Made by a program: the position numbers and the translations under genes
Shown here: piece after piece, positions 43,632 through 52,589 of the stretch
How the letters are laid out: each line of letters begins with the position of its first letter
Position numbering within the stretch: position 1 is the first letter of the stretch
Assembly: GCA_937980645.1 (NCBI GenBank)
Contig: CALJPQ010000001.1
Span: 1 to 64,000 of the forward strand
Length of the DNA: 64,000 nt
Source of the DNA: an uncultured Saprospiraceae bacterium
GTDB taxonomy: Bacteria; Bacteroidota; Bacteroidia; Chitinophagales; Saprospiraceae
Direction of reading: 5' to 3'
Notes under the pieces: generated by a model
The model's input: the letters and a program-made list of their open reading frames with translations, nothing else
Told to the model about the DNA's origin: nothing
Database searches by the model: none

Positions 43632-44501
43632 AGCGGACAGGCGCTCTAAGGTGTATTCAATCAGCCGCTGTACCGCCGCTTCGGGGTCATCGCTGAAGCG
43701 ACCCAAAGCCCGATTGGCGATGATAGCACTCACGGATGCTGCCCGGTGCCCCAGCAGCTGGCATAGCCCAAAGAGGGCTGCTGTTTCCATCTCTAAGTTC
43801 AGGATGCGCTGGCCCTCGTATTCAAAGGTCTGCAGATAGTCCAGATAGTTTGCCAGACGCCGGGGTGCGCGCAGCTGTCGGCCTTGTGGCGCATAGAAGC
43901 CTCCGTGGGTGGCCGTATAACCGTGGTGGAAGCCTTTGGAAAACCAATTTGCCAGCAAGGCTGTATCGCCTGAGGCATAGTAGGGCGCTGCCAACAATCC
44001 GCCGGCTGGCTCAAAATGCTGTCGCAGGGCTGTGGCCAATGGATGTTTCCACATTGGTTCTGCCTGATAGGCCAGCAGCAGGCCGTCGAAGCCCAGCCCG
44101 CCCACTGATGCGACGAAGCTATCTGCTGGTACTTCGGGCTGCAGGCCGCCCGCTGTGCCCAGCCGAACGAATGTCAGCGTCGTGGGTTCCTTCTTTGGCT
44201 GGCGGGTTTGCAAGTCTATGTTAAAAACGGCATCTACTTCATTGACAACAATGTCTATGTTGTCTGGCCCGATGCCCGAAGAGATGACGCTCAGCCGCAG
44301 CCGGCCGATGCGTCCGGTGTGAGTAATGAATTCGCGCTTTTGAACGCGGCACTCTACGGCATCGAAGTACCGGCTCACTTTAGCCACACGGTCGGGGTCG
44401 CCTACGGTGATGATGGTCGGCGCTACTTGTTCGGGTCTCAGGTGCAGGTGATATACACTGCCGTCGGGGTTCAGGATGAGTTCGGATGGCGCAAAAGGCA
44501 T
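43620..44501 (-). CDS. udp: Nucleoside phosphorylase (uridine phosphorylase type)
   Basis: A 293-residue nucleoside phosphorylase that splits uridine (or a related nucleoside) with phosphate into base and ribose 1-phosphate. Landmarks are TIITVGDPDRVAKVSRYFD, the phosphate-site RLGTAGGL region, SSGIGPDN and the purine/uridine site LNLEMETAALFGL. It is in the NP-I fold group, and the extended length with an N-terminal segment is seen in Bacteroidota members. Substrate could be uridine or a purine nucleoside. A second NP-I enzyme (futalosine hydrolase) is the next gene upstream, 45 bases away. Confidence 0.85.
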   Translation of the reverse strand: MPFAPSELILNPDGSVYHLHLRPEQVAPTIITVGDPDRVAKVSRYFDAVECRVQKREFITHTGRIGRLRLSVISSGIGPDNIDIVVNEVDAVFNIDLQTRQPKKEPTTLTFVRLGTAGGLQPEVPADSFVASVGGLGFDGLLLAYQAEPMWKHPLATALRQHFEPAGGLLAAPYYASGDTALLANWFSKGFHHGYTATHGGFYAPQGRQLRAPRRLANYLDYLQTFEYEGQRILNLEMETAALFGLCQLLGHRAASVSAIIANRALGRFSDDPEAAVQRLIEYTLERLSASAP

Positions 44502-44546
44502 GGATAGCAGTAATTGACAACGGATGTGGTCGGGTGAAGTTTAAAT

Positions 44547-45233
44547 TTAGAGGCATTCTACCAATAGGCTCAGCATATCGGCCACTACGGCATTTAGCCG
44601 CTCGATGGCCAGGTCGAGCTTCCAGGCTTCGCGCCGGCGCGGTTCTACGTAGTTGGATAGGGCGCGTATTTGTGAAAACGGTGTTTCTGTCTGCAGACAG
44701 GCATAAAAAAAGGCCGCGCTTTCCATCGTTTCCACCTGCGCTTGCGGGTATTTCTGCCGAGTGGCTTCGATGGAAGGAGCACAGCCATGCACTCGGCTAA
44801 CGGTGAGGCCTGTAACGGCAGGCAGGAAGCGTGCTTCTGCCGCTGCCGCATTGTGTAGCCATCCGCCCTCAAATGGCGGCTCGTCGGGATTGGCCAGCCC
44901 CAGATCGAACACATCGGTAAAGTGCCCGTCGGCTTCTTCCACGCCCACATCGGCAAAACGGTCGGTAATGATTTGAACTACGTCGCCCAGCGCCAGCGAG
45001 CGGTCAAAAGCACCCGCCACACCTGCGTGCAACGCCCAATCGGGCCGATATTGCGTGAAAAGTCGCCCCAAATGCCATGCCGTTATTATTGGCCCAACAC
45101 CGGTAATGATCGGGAGTACACGCAGGTTTCCCCGCGTGAAAGCACCTCCCGGGCCTTTCTCGAAGTCGCGCTCCAAACGCTCTAAGATTGGTGCTATTTC
45201 AAAGGGCGTAGCCGACACCAGCAAAACCTCCAT
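44547..45233 (-). CDS. mqnB: Futalosine hydrolase
   Basis: A 228-residue NP-I fold enzyme that removes hypoxanthine from futalosine in the alternative menaquinone pathway. The order of motifs is MEVLLVSATPFEIAP, the catalytic-loop TGVGPIITAW, AGVAGAFDRSLALGDVV, and QVETMESAAFFYACL. It lacks the phosphorylase-only phosphate residues. Start ATG 45233 begins directly at the fold. The frame is open upstream to 45317, but that stretch overlaps the divergent methyltransferase start. Its presence suggests menaquinone made by the futalosine route; other mqn genes are not in the window. Confidence 0.88.
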   Translation of the reverse strand: MEVLLVSATPFEIAPILERLERDFEKGPGGAFTRGNLRVLPIITGVGPIITAWHLGRLFTQYRPDWALHAGVAGAFDRSLALGDVVQIITDRFADVGVEEADGHFTDVFDLGLANPDEPPFEGGWLHNAAAAEARFLPAVTGLTVSRVHGCAPSIEATRQKYPQAQVETMESAAFFYACLQTETPFSQIRALSNYVEPRRREAWKLDLAIERLNAVVADMLSLLVECL

Positions 45234-45315
45234 GCGTGTTTTTTCGGGTGAAAATACGCTCACTTCGGCACGCGAAATTGCTGCAGCGTACCTTTCGCCC
45301 AAAAAACGAATAGCC

Positions 45316-46050
45316 ATGGCCCGCGAATGGTTTGCTGCCTGGTTCGACTCGCCCTATTATCACATGCTCTACCAGCGTCGCGACGAACAGGAGGCACGCT
45401 TTTTTATAGACCAATTGCTCCAGACGCTGGCCCTGCCGCCCGGGGCGCTCATCCTCGATTTGGCTTGCGGGCGCGGGCGACATGCGCGCTATCTGGCCGA
45501 AAAAGGCTTCGACGTTACCGGCCTGGATATTTCGGAAAACAGCATCGCCTACGCGCGCCGGTTCGAAAACGACCACCTGGCTTTCTACCAGCACGACATG
45601 CGGCAGCCCTTCCGCGTCAATTACTTCGATGCGGTGCTCAATCTCTTCACCAGCTTCGGCTACTTCGACACTGATGCTGAACACGAACGCGCTTTGCGCA
45701 ACGCATGCGCAGGGCTGAAGCCCGGTGGCTTCTTCCTACTCGACTTTTTTAATGCCCACTGGGTGCGTCGCCACTTAGTGCGTCAGGAAGAGAGAACGGT
45801 CAACGGTACCGTCTTCCACATCAAAAAGAGTATTCGCTCGGGCCGTGTCTATAAGCGTGTCGAATTTGAGGCCGATGGGCGCGCCTATTTCTTCCGCGAG
45901 CGAGTGCGGCTGTTTGAACTGAACGACTTCCGGGCGATGTTCGAGCGGGTCGGCCTGCACCTCCAACAGACCTTCGGCAGCTACGACCTGGCGCCATTCG
46001 ACCCTGAAACTTCCGAACGCCTCATCCTCATTGCCCAAAAACCAACCTGA
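45316..46050 (+). CDS. Class I SAM-dependent methyltransferase
   Basis: A 244-residue methyltransferase. The AdoMet site is LILDLACGRGRHARYLAEKG, followed by VTGLDIS and YQHDMRQPF, with a C-terminal substrate-side region rich in aromatic residues (YFFRERVRLFELNDF). This resembles small-molecule or quinone-type methyltransferases, but there is no firm substrate. It is divergent from futalosine hydrolase, sharing an 82-base intergenic region. A PAP2 gene starts 3 bases after its stop and is probably co-transcribed. Confidence 0.85.
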   Translation: MAREWFAAWFDSPYYHMLYQRRDEQEARFFIDQLLQTLALPPGALILDLACGRGRHARYLAEKGFDVTGLDISENSIAYARRFENDHLAFYQHDMRQPFRVNYFDAVLNLFTSFGYFDTDAEHERALRNACAGLKPGGFFLLDFFNAHWVRRHLVRQEERTVNGTVFHIKKSIRSGRVYKRVEFEADGRAYFFRERVRLFELNDFRAMFERVGLHLQQTFGSYDLAPFDPETSERLILIAQKPT

Positions 46051-46053
46051 ACG

Positions 46054-46614
46054 ATGGCGTGGCTCCAAACGCTCGATCTGGCGCTTTTTCATTTCATCAA
46101 TGGCCAGCTGGCCAATCCGGTCTTCGATTTTCTGCTGCCGCTCTGTCGGGAAAAGTGGTTCTGGGCGCCGCTGTACTTATATGTGCTGGCCTTTGCCCGG
46201 CTGCAGTTGCGCGGGCGGCAGTTCTGGTTCTTTATTCTGGGTGTCGTTCTTTTGGTAGGCGCCGCGGATTTTATTAGCAGTTCGGTGGTCAAAAAAAATG
46301 TCCAGCGGCTTCGGCCGTGCAATGACCCATCCGTGCAACAGACCGTATTGCTCAGGGCCTCATGCGGGAGCGGATATAGCTTTACCTCCTCGCATGCCGC
46401 CAATCATTTTGCTTTTGCGGTCTTTGTGGGAGCAACGCTGTTTAGCCGTCGGCCTCGCTGGCGCAGGGGGCTACTGGTTTGGGCAGGGTTGGTGGCCTTT
46501 TCGCAAATATATGTGGGCGTCCATTACCCGTTCGACGTACTCTTTGGGGCCTTCTTAGGCGCTGGCCTTAGTAGCGTTGCAGCGTCCTGGTTTCTGCGGC
46601 GCTCACCTTTTTAA
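46054..46614 (+). CDS. PAP2-family lipid phosphatase
   Basis: A 186-residue membrane phosphatase with about six helices. The three PAP2 motifs are visible: KKNVQRLRPC (KX6RP), SFTSSHAAN (usually PSGH, here SSSH-like) and the YVGVHYPFDV histidine/aspartate motif. It may dephosphorylate undecaprenyl pyrophosphate or phosphatidic-type lipids. The length fits single-domain bacterial PAP2 enzymes. The Gly-to-Ser change before the His of motif 2 is common in Bacteroidota members, so activity is likely. Confidence 0.85.
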   Translation: MAWLQTLDLALFHFINGQLANPVFDFLLPLCREKWFWAPLYLYVLAFARLQLRGRQFWFFILGVVLLVGAADFISSSVVKKNVQRLRPCNDPSVQQTVLLRASCGSGYSFTSSHAANHFAFAVFVGATLFSRRPRWRRGLLVWAGLVAFSQIYVGVHYPFDVLFGAFLGAGLSSVAASWFLRRSPF

Positions 46615-46622
46615 AAAATAAG

Positions 46623-46675
46623 GGCGACACCTCGCTTATAGGAAATGTTGCCTTTGCTTGGTGCATTTGTGGTCT
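46623..46675. repeat. Second copy of the intergenic inverted-repeat element
   Basis: The word ggcgacacct (46623-46632) can pair with agg and tgttgcc (46640-46652) around a bulge, and is followed by gcatttgtgg (46663-46672), identical to a word at 27881-27890. The order of parts matches the element at 27790-27926. It lies between the PAP2 stop and the stop of the small membrane protein. Confidence 0.5.
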
Positions 46676-46682
46676 AAAAGAT

Positions 46683-46934
46683 CTAATAGCGGCCCGGCAG
46701 GTTGGATACCAGACGATGCAGCAGATTAAGGGCTCGGCTGATCAGTGCAGCGCCGGAGGCTGGGTCAGGCGCCTCGCCGCGTTCGTCTTCGCGTGGCATC
46801 ACCTTTTCCGTGCTGTACGTATGGCCTAAGGCCTTTCGCCCGTTGGCAGCATCTATATTGACATACAAGAGGGAGAACAGGCTTACTGCGAGCAGCAGGG
46901 CGCCTCCGTAGCGTAAAAGTTGCTTTTGTTTCAT
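46683..46934 (-). CDS. Small single-helix membrane protein
   Basis: An 83-residue hypothetical protein. One hydrophobic segment (about 9-26, YGGALLLAVSLFSLLYVN) follows a basic N terminus (MKQKQLLR), and the rest is polar. I do not recognise a family. It lies alone between a convergent PAP2 gene and a large outer-membrane gene, so it is not clearly part of an operon. The codon usage and a membrane anchor support a real gene. Confidence 0.5.
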   Translation of the reverse strand: MKQKQLLRYGGALLLAVSLFSLLYVNIDAANGRKALGHTYSTEKVMPREDERGEAPDPASGAALISRALNLLHRLVSNLPGRY

Positions 46935-47084
46935 GGTCAGGAACGTATGTCAAATGTTAAAATACCTTTCGCTATGTTTTCAATGAACAAATAGACAACT
47001 CGACCACTACATAAGTTGCAGTGCAGGTGAGATTTTTTTGTTAAAGTTGGCAGAAAGTTACGACCGAATAGATGACAGCGGACT

Positions 47085-50000
47085 TTAAAAAATAGCTCGC
47101 ACTTGTGCCCTGGCGGTGTGTATCACGCGGTTTTCGCCTGTTTTTCGCCCGTCGTAGAGCAGGCTGATTTGCATGGCTTTGGAGAGTTGCCGGTCGAGTT
47201 GCAGCCCCCACAGGTAGTTTCGTCCGTTTTGCAAGCCTTCGAGCATGGCGAAGGCAACGGGCGAGTTGATAGCACCTTCAAAGGCGATGTTGGCTAAGCT
47301 GGCGCGTGCGCGGATGTTGGTTGCTGCCCGGAAGCCATGATTGTTGGGCTGGCTGGCTGGGGACCACATGAGTTCGGCGCCCCAGGCATGTTGGCGGGCA
47401 TTTTCGGCGGAGGGTAATGCGTTTTTGCCCTGAAAAAAGGTGTATTGGGCCGACAGGCGGAAGGCAGCAAGCGGTATCCAGGTGAGTTTGGGGATAATTC
47501 TGCCAAAGCGGATGTCGAAGCGGCGGTTACTGAACAGTTCGCTGTCGTTGCGGCGTTGGCCTCGGGAGAGGTCGAGTTCGGTGGTCCAGTGGGTATGCAG
47601 GTTGAGGCGTCCGTGCCAGGTCAGTTCGGTCAGGTTTCGGCTTTCGGCGCCGATGGTCAGGGCGGTGCGTTGGCGGTTGTCGGCGAAGGCTAAATAGGCG
47701 TCCCAGCGCGGGTCGGCGCGATTGACATAGAGCACCTGACGGGATACCGCTGAGAGGGCCACTAAGGCCGAGTCGGCCACGCTGAGGTCGAAGGGGTTCC
47801 ACACCTGCCCGTTGGCGGCGCTGGCCAATATGCGCCGCGACAGCTGCAGGTTGCTCTGGAGGGACAGTTTGCTCAGGCGATACAGCCAGCGCTTCTGGCG
47901 CGAGATGCCCAGCAGGCGTGGTTCTATACGCAAGCTCTGGTTGTATGTGGTATTGAGCGTGGGCAGATAATCGGGAGTGGTGATGCCGATGCGGACGTAG
48001 TTGGCCTGGTCGGGGAAGACGGCCAGTTCCATTTCATCCAATGTCAGCACACTGTCCTGGTTGCGGTCCACCCACGTGTACTGCCCTTCGCCTGGGTTGA
48101 CGCGCAGATAGGTGTACTCAATGCGTGGCGTCTGGCCGGAGCCGATTTCGTAGCCGCAGGTCAGGGCCAGCGCATTTTTCCAGAAGCTGGTGGAGTAATC
48201 GAGGCGGCCCAGATACGTTTGTTGAGGCTTCAGGGTTGTTAGTTCTGGGTCCTTGACGCGCAGCTGGCGCCAGGAGAGGTTCCAATTGACCTGGTGAGTG
48301 GCCTTGCCCGGTGCAGGCGGTGGTCGGTTCCAGGTGCCGTTCAGGTTGGCCTCGTCCACGGCGGTGTTTTGCGAGAAGCCTTTGCCTGCTGGGGCATAGT
48401 CGTTGCGGTGCATCCAGCTGGCGTTCCAGCGCCAGGGTGCGCCTTCACTGCCCCATTCGACGTAAGCACGGGCCAAGTCGTACCAGAAGCTAAGCGCCTG
48501 TAGTGAGTCGGTGGCCCTTGTGCGGCGTTCGTTTTGTTCGCGCTCGCCGTAGAGCCCGACTTTCAGGAGCGTTTTTTTTTCGTTGGAAAAGAACGTTTTA
48601 TTCAAGTCGAATTTGGGTCGTGAAAAGCGCGTGCTTTCCATCGAGCTTTGCGAACGCAAGAGGTTGGTTTCCAGCATTAAATCGAAGCCGTTGCGTTGCC
48701 AGCGCCAGTGAGAGAGGTGGCGCTGGCCGTCATAATGGCCTGGGCGCGCGAAGGCGCCGAATTCGTAGCGCACGCTGCCCCAGTGTTGTCGTTGGAACGT
48801 GATGCCGGCGCGCGCCCAGTGTTCGGCAGTGGTGCTGTCGGTGCCGGAGAGGTTCCAGTCGCGCGAGAATTCAGCGGGGCGGTAGGGATTGAGAGGGGCG
48901 AAGTTGCGGCCTGTGTGCTCGTAGGTGGCGGCTGCCTGCAGGCGCCAGCCCGCCTGTTGAGCGGCAGGGGGCAGCAGCTGGTGGCGCAGGTGAGCGAAGG
49001 TAGCCCAGCTGGTGTTTTCCTTGTTGCCGATGGTCGAAAAGCGGTTGCGGTCGTAGTGGCTCAGCGCGGTTTCCACATGCAGGTGCGTGCGTTCGGAGGG
49101 CTTCCACTCGCCGCCTGCGGCAAAGAGCTGACGGCTTTCAGGGGCGACGAGGCGTACTACCGGCTCGAAGTTGCCCTGCGGCTGGCAGCTGATGGGGTCG
49201 GGTGCTACCCAGCGAAACACGCGACCGTTGGCGCCGGTGGTTTCCTGTACGTAGTTGCCCTGGCCACGCGGCACTTCGGTGAAACGCGCCGTAAAGCGCG
49301 CCTGCGTCGGGTCAGTGGTATAGCGCAAAAAGCGCACGATTTGCCCACAGACGACGGTGTCTGCCTCGGCGTACCACACACGTGTGGGGTCGAGAGCAGC
49401 TTCTACGGGCAGTGTGTCTATGCCCGAAGCGAAGGCCTTTTGCACGTCGTTGCCCACTTCGGCCAGGCGCTGGATGTGTTCTGGTGTCAGGTCGCGGGCG
49501 CTGCCGGCAGTGCGGCTGTCCTGTTCGGAGTAGGCGTGCAGGTACACGCGCCCCTTTCCGAAGCGTTGTTCGATTTCTGCGGCTGCCGTAGAGCGCAGGT
49601 AAGTCTGTACGGCGTACTCAAACTCGACGATGATGCGGCTATCTTTGGAGATAAGGCGGCGATGGGTGAACGTAAGCTCGCCCAGATTGTAGTCAATCAC
49701 GTAGTCATCTTCAAATCCGCGGCGCAGGAGCATGCCGTCGAGAAAGACCTTTTCCGTACCGGCCAGCACGATGATAAAGCGCTCGCCGCTGGCGCCTTGG
49801 AGGCGATAAGGCCCCTGGTTGCCCTCTTGCCCGTTGATGATCTGGCGCTGAAACTTGCCGCGCGAAATGGATATGGCTGTGCGCACTTCCGGCTGGCGCG
49901 GTCCTGTGGGTTGCCAGCGCACCATAGCGCCTTGCACGCGCTTGAAATAGTTGGAAAAATAACCGTTTGGCCGCGTCAGGTCGAGGTCACCTGCCATCAG

Positions 50001-50678
50001 CGCTGCATTGCGCCGGCGCAATTGAATAAAGATACGGTCAAATTCCTGCAGCTGGCGCGTAGTGCCGTCAGGCTGTAGCGGAATGGAGTTGTCGGAAAGC
50101 GCGGCGGCTACCTCGATGTCATTGCCCAGGCGGCCCTCTAATTGCAGGTTGAGGTTGGAGTTGAAGGTCAGGTTTTGGTTGTTGCCCAGCCCAATGCCGC
50201 GCACGTAAGCGCCATTAGTGCGCAGTGTGCCCGTTTCCCAGGGAAGTGTAGTTGGCTGAAACGGGCGATAATCATAGGTGATGTCGTTGGGCCTGCCCGC
50301 CCGACGGATGATGGCTGTATCTAAGCGAAACACGGGCTGGGCCAGATTGACGGGCAAGACCCGATACGTTACTCGCAAGTGTGTGATGTGCGGCGCCAAT
50401 GAGCGTAAGCGTGCAGTGTCGGTGTGCAATAGATGGTTCTTTACCCGAAACAGGGACGCATCCACGGGCTGGCCGGTGGTTGCATCCTGTACAGCCACCA
50501 GGTCAGGCGCCACAGTGAGCGAGTCGAGTGCCTGTACGGGCGCAAAAGCCTCCACTACCCGCCAGCGCAGGTTCGACAGGGGCTGACTGACGGGCGTTTG
50601 GGCGGCGCTGTCGGTCATCGCTTGAACGTTGATGCTTGCCCACAACAAAAGGCGCCCGAAAAGAGGAAATGCTCGCAT
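47085..50678 (-). CDS. Very large outer-membrane beta-barrel-like protein
   Basis: A 1197-residue exported protein with a short N-terminal leader (about 1-25, ending AAQT), a 100-residue N-terminal region, a central segment rich in beta strands starting near LTFNSNLNLQLEGRLGNDIE, and a long C-terminal half of alternating polar and aromatic strands that ends in a short strand (VRAIF). The alternation and final aromatic residue fit an outer-membrane beta-barrel. The segment SDNSIPLQPDGTTRQLQEFD and the following GDLDLTRPNGYF are reminiscent of a conserved group of large surface proteins in Bacteroidota, possibly distantly related to SprA. Function is unknown. It has no T9SS tail. The downstream region is a small membrane protein gene. 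Confidence 0.65.
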   Translation of the reverse strand: MRAFPLFGRLLLWASINVQAMTDSAAQTPVSQPLSNLRWRVVEAFAPVQALDSLTVAPDLVAVQDATTGQPVDASLFRVKNHLLHTDTARLRSLAPHITHLRVTYRVLPVNLAQPVFRLDTAIIRRAGRPNDITYDYRPFQPTTLPWETGTLRTNGAYVRGIGLGNNQNLTFNSNLNLQLEGRLGNDIEVAAALSDNSIPLQPDGTTRQLQEFDRIFIQLRRRNAALMAGDLDLTRPNGYFSNYFKRVQGAMVRWQPTGPRQPEVRTAISISRGKFQRQIINGQEGNQGPYRLQGASGERFIIVLAGTEKVFLDGMLLRRGFEDDYVIDYNLGELTFTHRRLISKDSRIIVEFEYAVQTYLRSTAAAEIEQRFGKGRVYLHAYSEQDSRTAGSARDLTPEHIQRLAEVGNDVQKAFASGIDTLPVEAALDPTRVWYAEADTVVCGQIVRFLRYTTDPTQARFTARFTEVPRGQGNYVQETTGANGRVFRWVAPDPISCQPQGNFEPVVRLVAPESRQLFAAGGEWKPSERTHLHVETALSHYDRNRFSTIGNKENTSWATFAHLRHQLLPPAAQQAGWRLQAAATYEHTGRNFAPLNPYRPAEFSRDWNLSGTDSTTAEHWARAGITFQRQHWGSVRYEFGAFARPGHYDGQRHLSHWRWQRNGFDLMLETNLLRSQSSMESTRFSRPKFDLNKTFFSNEKKTLLKVGLYGEREQNERRTRATDSLQALSFWYDLARAYVEWGSEGAPWRWNASWMHRNDYAPAGKGFSQNTAVDEANLNGTWNRPPPAPGKATHQVNWNLSWRQLRVKDPELTTLKPQQTYLGRLDYSTSFWKNALALTCGYEIGSGQTPRIEYTYLRVNPGEGQYTWVDRNQDSVLTLDEMELAVFPDQANYVRIGITTPDYLPTLNTTYNQSLRIEPRLLGISRQKRWLYRLSKLSLQSNLQLSRRILASAANGQVWNPFDLSVADSALVALSAVSRQVLYVNRADPRWDAYLAFADNRQRTALTIGAESRNLTELTWHGRLNLHTHWTTELDLSRGQRRNDSELFSNRRFDIRFGRIIPKLTWIPLAAFRLSAQYTFFQGKNALPSAENARQHAWGAELMWSPASQPNNHGFRAATNIRARASLANIAFEGAINSPVAFAMLEGLQNGRNYLWGLQLDRQLSKAMQISLLYDGRKTGENRVIHTARAQVRAIF

Positions 50679-50763
50679 CGCTTACGATGAGCGCGGTGTA
50701 TGGTTGCGACTTACAGGGACGCGCCCGCTGCCAGAGGCGTTGCCTGCTCCAGGTGCGGGTTTG

Positions 50764-51132
50764 CTATTGTTGGCGGGTAGTGTCGAATATGGGGCGGACG
50801 GGCGAAGAGTCCCAGGGCGGCAACACTGGCGGCTTTACAGGTCTGGGCGGAACCCTGTTGCGCAGTGAGTCCAATACCTCGGTCATCGCCTCGGCCAACA
50901 GCAGAGAGTCCACTAAATGCTCCGCTTCGGCCAGCAGAGCCTGGCGGCATTTCTCCGTCTCGCGCTTGCGAAATTCGGCCACGCGCTCGGCCACCTTTTC
51001 CGCAACGATGCGTTCTTTATCGCTGCCGCAGCCCGCAATCGCCGCTCCGACCATCCCCCAAAGCGCTACGAAATGGCCATAACGGCCAAGCCTGCTTAGC
51101 CACCTCGTTCGCTGTCGGAAATAGGCCTCCAT
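50764..51132 (-). CDS. Small coiled-coil lipoprotein
   Basis: A 122-residue lipoprotein with lipobox IAGC (C35) after a long n-region. Residues about 38-95 form a charged helix likely to coil (ERIVAEKVAERVAEFRKRE), and the tail is proline-rich. A -7 promoter element stands 24 bases upstream of the ATG at 51132, which supports this start. It lies 85 bases upstream of the large outer-membrane gene and may be part of its transcript. No known family. Confidence 0.6.
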   Translation of the reverse strand: MEAYFRQRTRWLSRLGRYGHFVALWGMVGAAIAGCGSDKERIVAEKVAERVAEFRKRETEKCRQALLAEAEHLVDSLLLAEAMTEVLDSLRNRVPPRPVKPPVLPPWDSSPVRPIFDTTRQQ

Positions 51133-51155
51133 GCTTTTCTACAGTGGTATCCGCC

Positions 51156-51164
51156 GCAAAAGTA
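51156..51164 (-). promoter_or_regulatory. Putative -7 element (TACTTTTGC) for the lipoprotein gene
   Basis: On the - strand it matches TAnnTTTGC and ends 24 bases before the ATG at 51132. Confidence 0.4.
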
Positions 51165-51222
51165 GAATGCGCCGCGTTCCTCCGACGGCCCAGTCCACAC
51201 ACTTCGTTTGTTTAGTTTGCCC

Positions 51223-51231
51223 TAACTTTGG
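51223..51231 (+). promoter_or_regulatory. Putative -7 element (TAACTTTGG) for the T9SS esterase gene
   Basis: Matches TAnnTTTG, 65 bases before the ATG at 51296, in a divergent intergenic region shared with the lipoprotein gene. Confidence 0.4.
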
Positions 51232-51295
51232 GGCTAAGGCTAAAAGCCTTGCACCCTCTTGTTTGTTTTTCTGTGAAAAAAGGTTTGAACTGCTT

Positions 51296-52552
51296 ATGCG
51301 CTACGTATTACTCTGCCTGCTCTTGCCCTTCGTTGTCCGCTCGATTTCGGGTCAGAATACCTCTTGTGACGGCGTCCGATATAAGATGCCCCTATTCGCC
51401 AACATCCAGCGCACAACGGTACCTTACGCGACGGCTATCAGCCATTTAGGCCAGCCCATTACCCTTTCGATGGACGTGTATGAGCCGCAAGGCGACACGG
51501 CGCAAAAGCGCCCGGTAGTAGTACTGGCGCATGGAGGGAGTTTCATTTTTGGCAACAAATCTGACATGGCCCGCTGGTGCGAGTTATTGGCTCAGCGCGG
51601 CTATGTAGCAGCATCTATTCAGTATAGGCTATATCCCATTTTCCCGCTGGGCTTTCCGGACTCGACCAAAATCATGGATACCGCCGTAAAAGCTGTGGGC
51701 GACATGAAAGCCGCTGTGCGTTATTTCCGCGAAGACGCTGCTACTCAAAACCGCTTTCGCGCCGACGTGGAACATATTTTCGTAGGCGGCTACTCCGCAG
51801 GAGCAGTGGCGGCGTTGCACACGGCCTTTCTGGATAAAGACGACGACATTCCGCCTTTTATGCAAACCCTCATCGCCAACAATGGCGGGCTGGAGGGCAA
51901 CAGCGGCAGCCCGACCAATCAGCAGTATTCCTCTGCGGTAGGGGCCGTCCTCAACCTGTCGGGCGGCCTGTATCGGCGTGGCTGGATACGGGCCAATGAG
52001 CCACCCATGGCCAGCATACACGGTACCGCGGATGCCACTGTGCCCTACACGACAGGCATTGCCGCCGGGCTGGCCTACCTGGAGGGCAGTGGCGTGCTGC
52101 ATCCGCAAGCGCTGCAGGCCGGGACGTGGTCGTATCTGAAAACCATACCCGGCGGTGGCCACACCAACATCTACGACAATGCTGCCTACGCCCAGCCGCT
52201 CAACGACTACTGGATGCGCGCCTGTGCTCTGCTCGAACACCTCACCTGCTATCAGCCCGACCCGGAAAAGACGTCCAGCACCGAAAGCACTGCACCCGGT
52301 GCGCTGGCCTGGAGTATCTACCCCAATCCCGTTCAGGGCGATCGCATCTTAGTGCAACTACCTGCACAGGCAAACGATGCCGTCTTTGAATTGACGCTGT
52401 TCGATCTGCAGGGCCGCGAAGTCCTGCGGGCGCGTCTGAACGGGCCAAACACTTCAGGGGTGACCCTGTCCGGCGTTCCTGCAGGCACCTACCTTGCCCA
52501 GCTACGCAGCCCTTCCGGCTTTTGGGGTGCTCAGAAAATTTTGCGTCAGTAA
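51296..52552 (+). CDS. Secreted alpha/beta-hydrolase (esterase) with T9SS tail
   Basis: A 418-residue secreted esterase. After a signal peptide (ending SISGQ, about residue 20) comes an alpha/beta-hydrolase domain with oxyanion segment VVVLAHGGSF, nucleophile elbow GGYSAGAVAAL, acid in the HGTADATVPY region, and histidine in GGGHTNIYD. This order matches carboxylesterase/BD-FAE-like enzymes. Near residue 335 a T9SS sorting domain follows (YPNPVQGDR ... GTYLAQL). It should act outside the cell on ester substrates, perhaps acetylated or feruloylated polysaccharides. The start at ATG 51296 gives the signal peptide; the frame upstream has no match. Confidence 0.85.
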   Translation: MRYVLLCLLLPFVVRSISGQNTSCDGVRYKMPLFANIQRTTVPYATAISHLGQPITLSMDVYEPQGDTAQKRPVVVLAHGGSFIFGNKSDMARWCELLAQRGYVAASIQYRLYPIFPLGFPDSTKIMDTAVKAVGDMKAAVRYFREDAATQNRFRADVEHIFVGGYSAGAVAALHTAFLDKDDDIPPFMQTLIANNGGLEGNSGSPTNQQYSSAVGAVLNLSGGLYRRGWIRANEPPMASIHGTADATVPYTTGIAAGLAYLEGSGVLHPQALQAGTWSYLKTIPGGGHTNIYDNAAYAQPLNDYWMRACALLEHLTCYQPDPEKTSSTESTAPGALAWSIYPNPVQGDRILVQLPAQANDAVFELTLFDLQGREVLRARLNGPNTSGVTLSGVPAGTYLAQLRSPSGFWGAQKILRQ

Positions 52553-52589
52553 CCTCGATAAAAAGCGCTAAAGACGCTACCTTCGTTTT

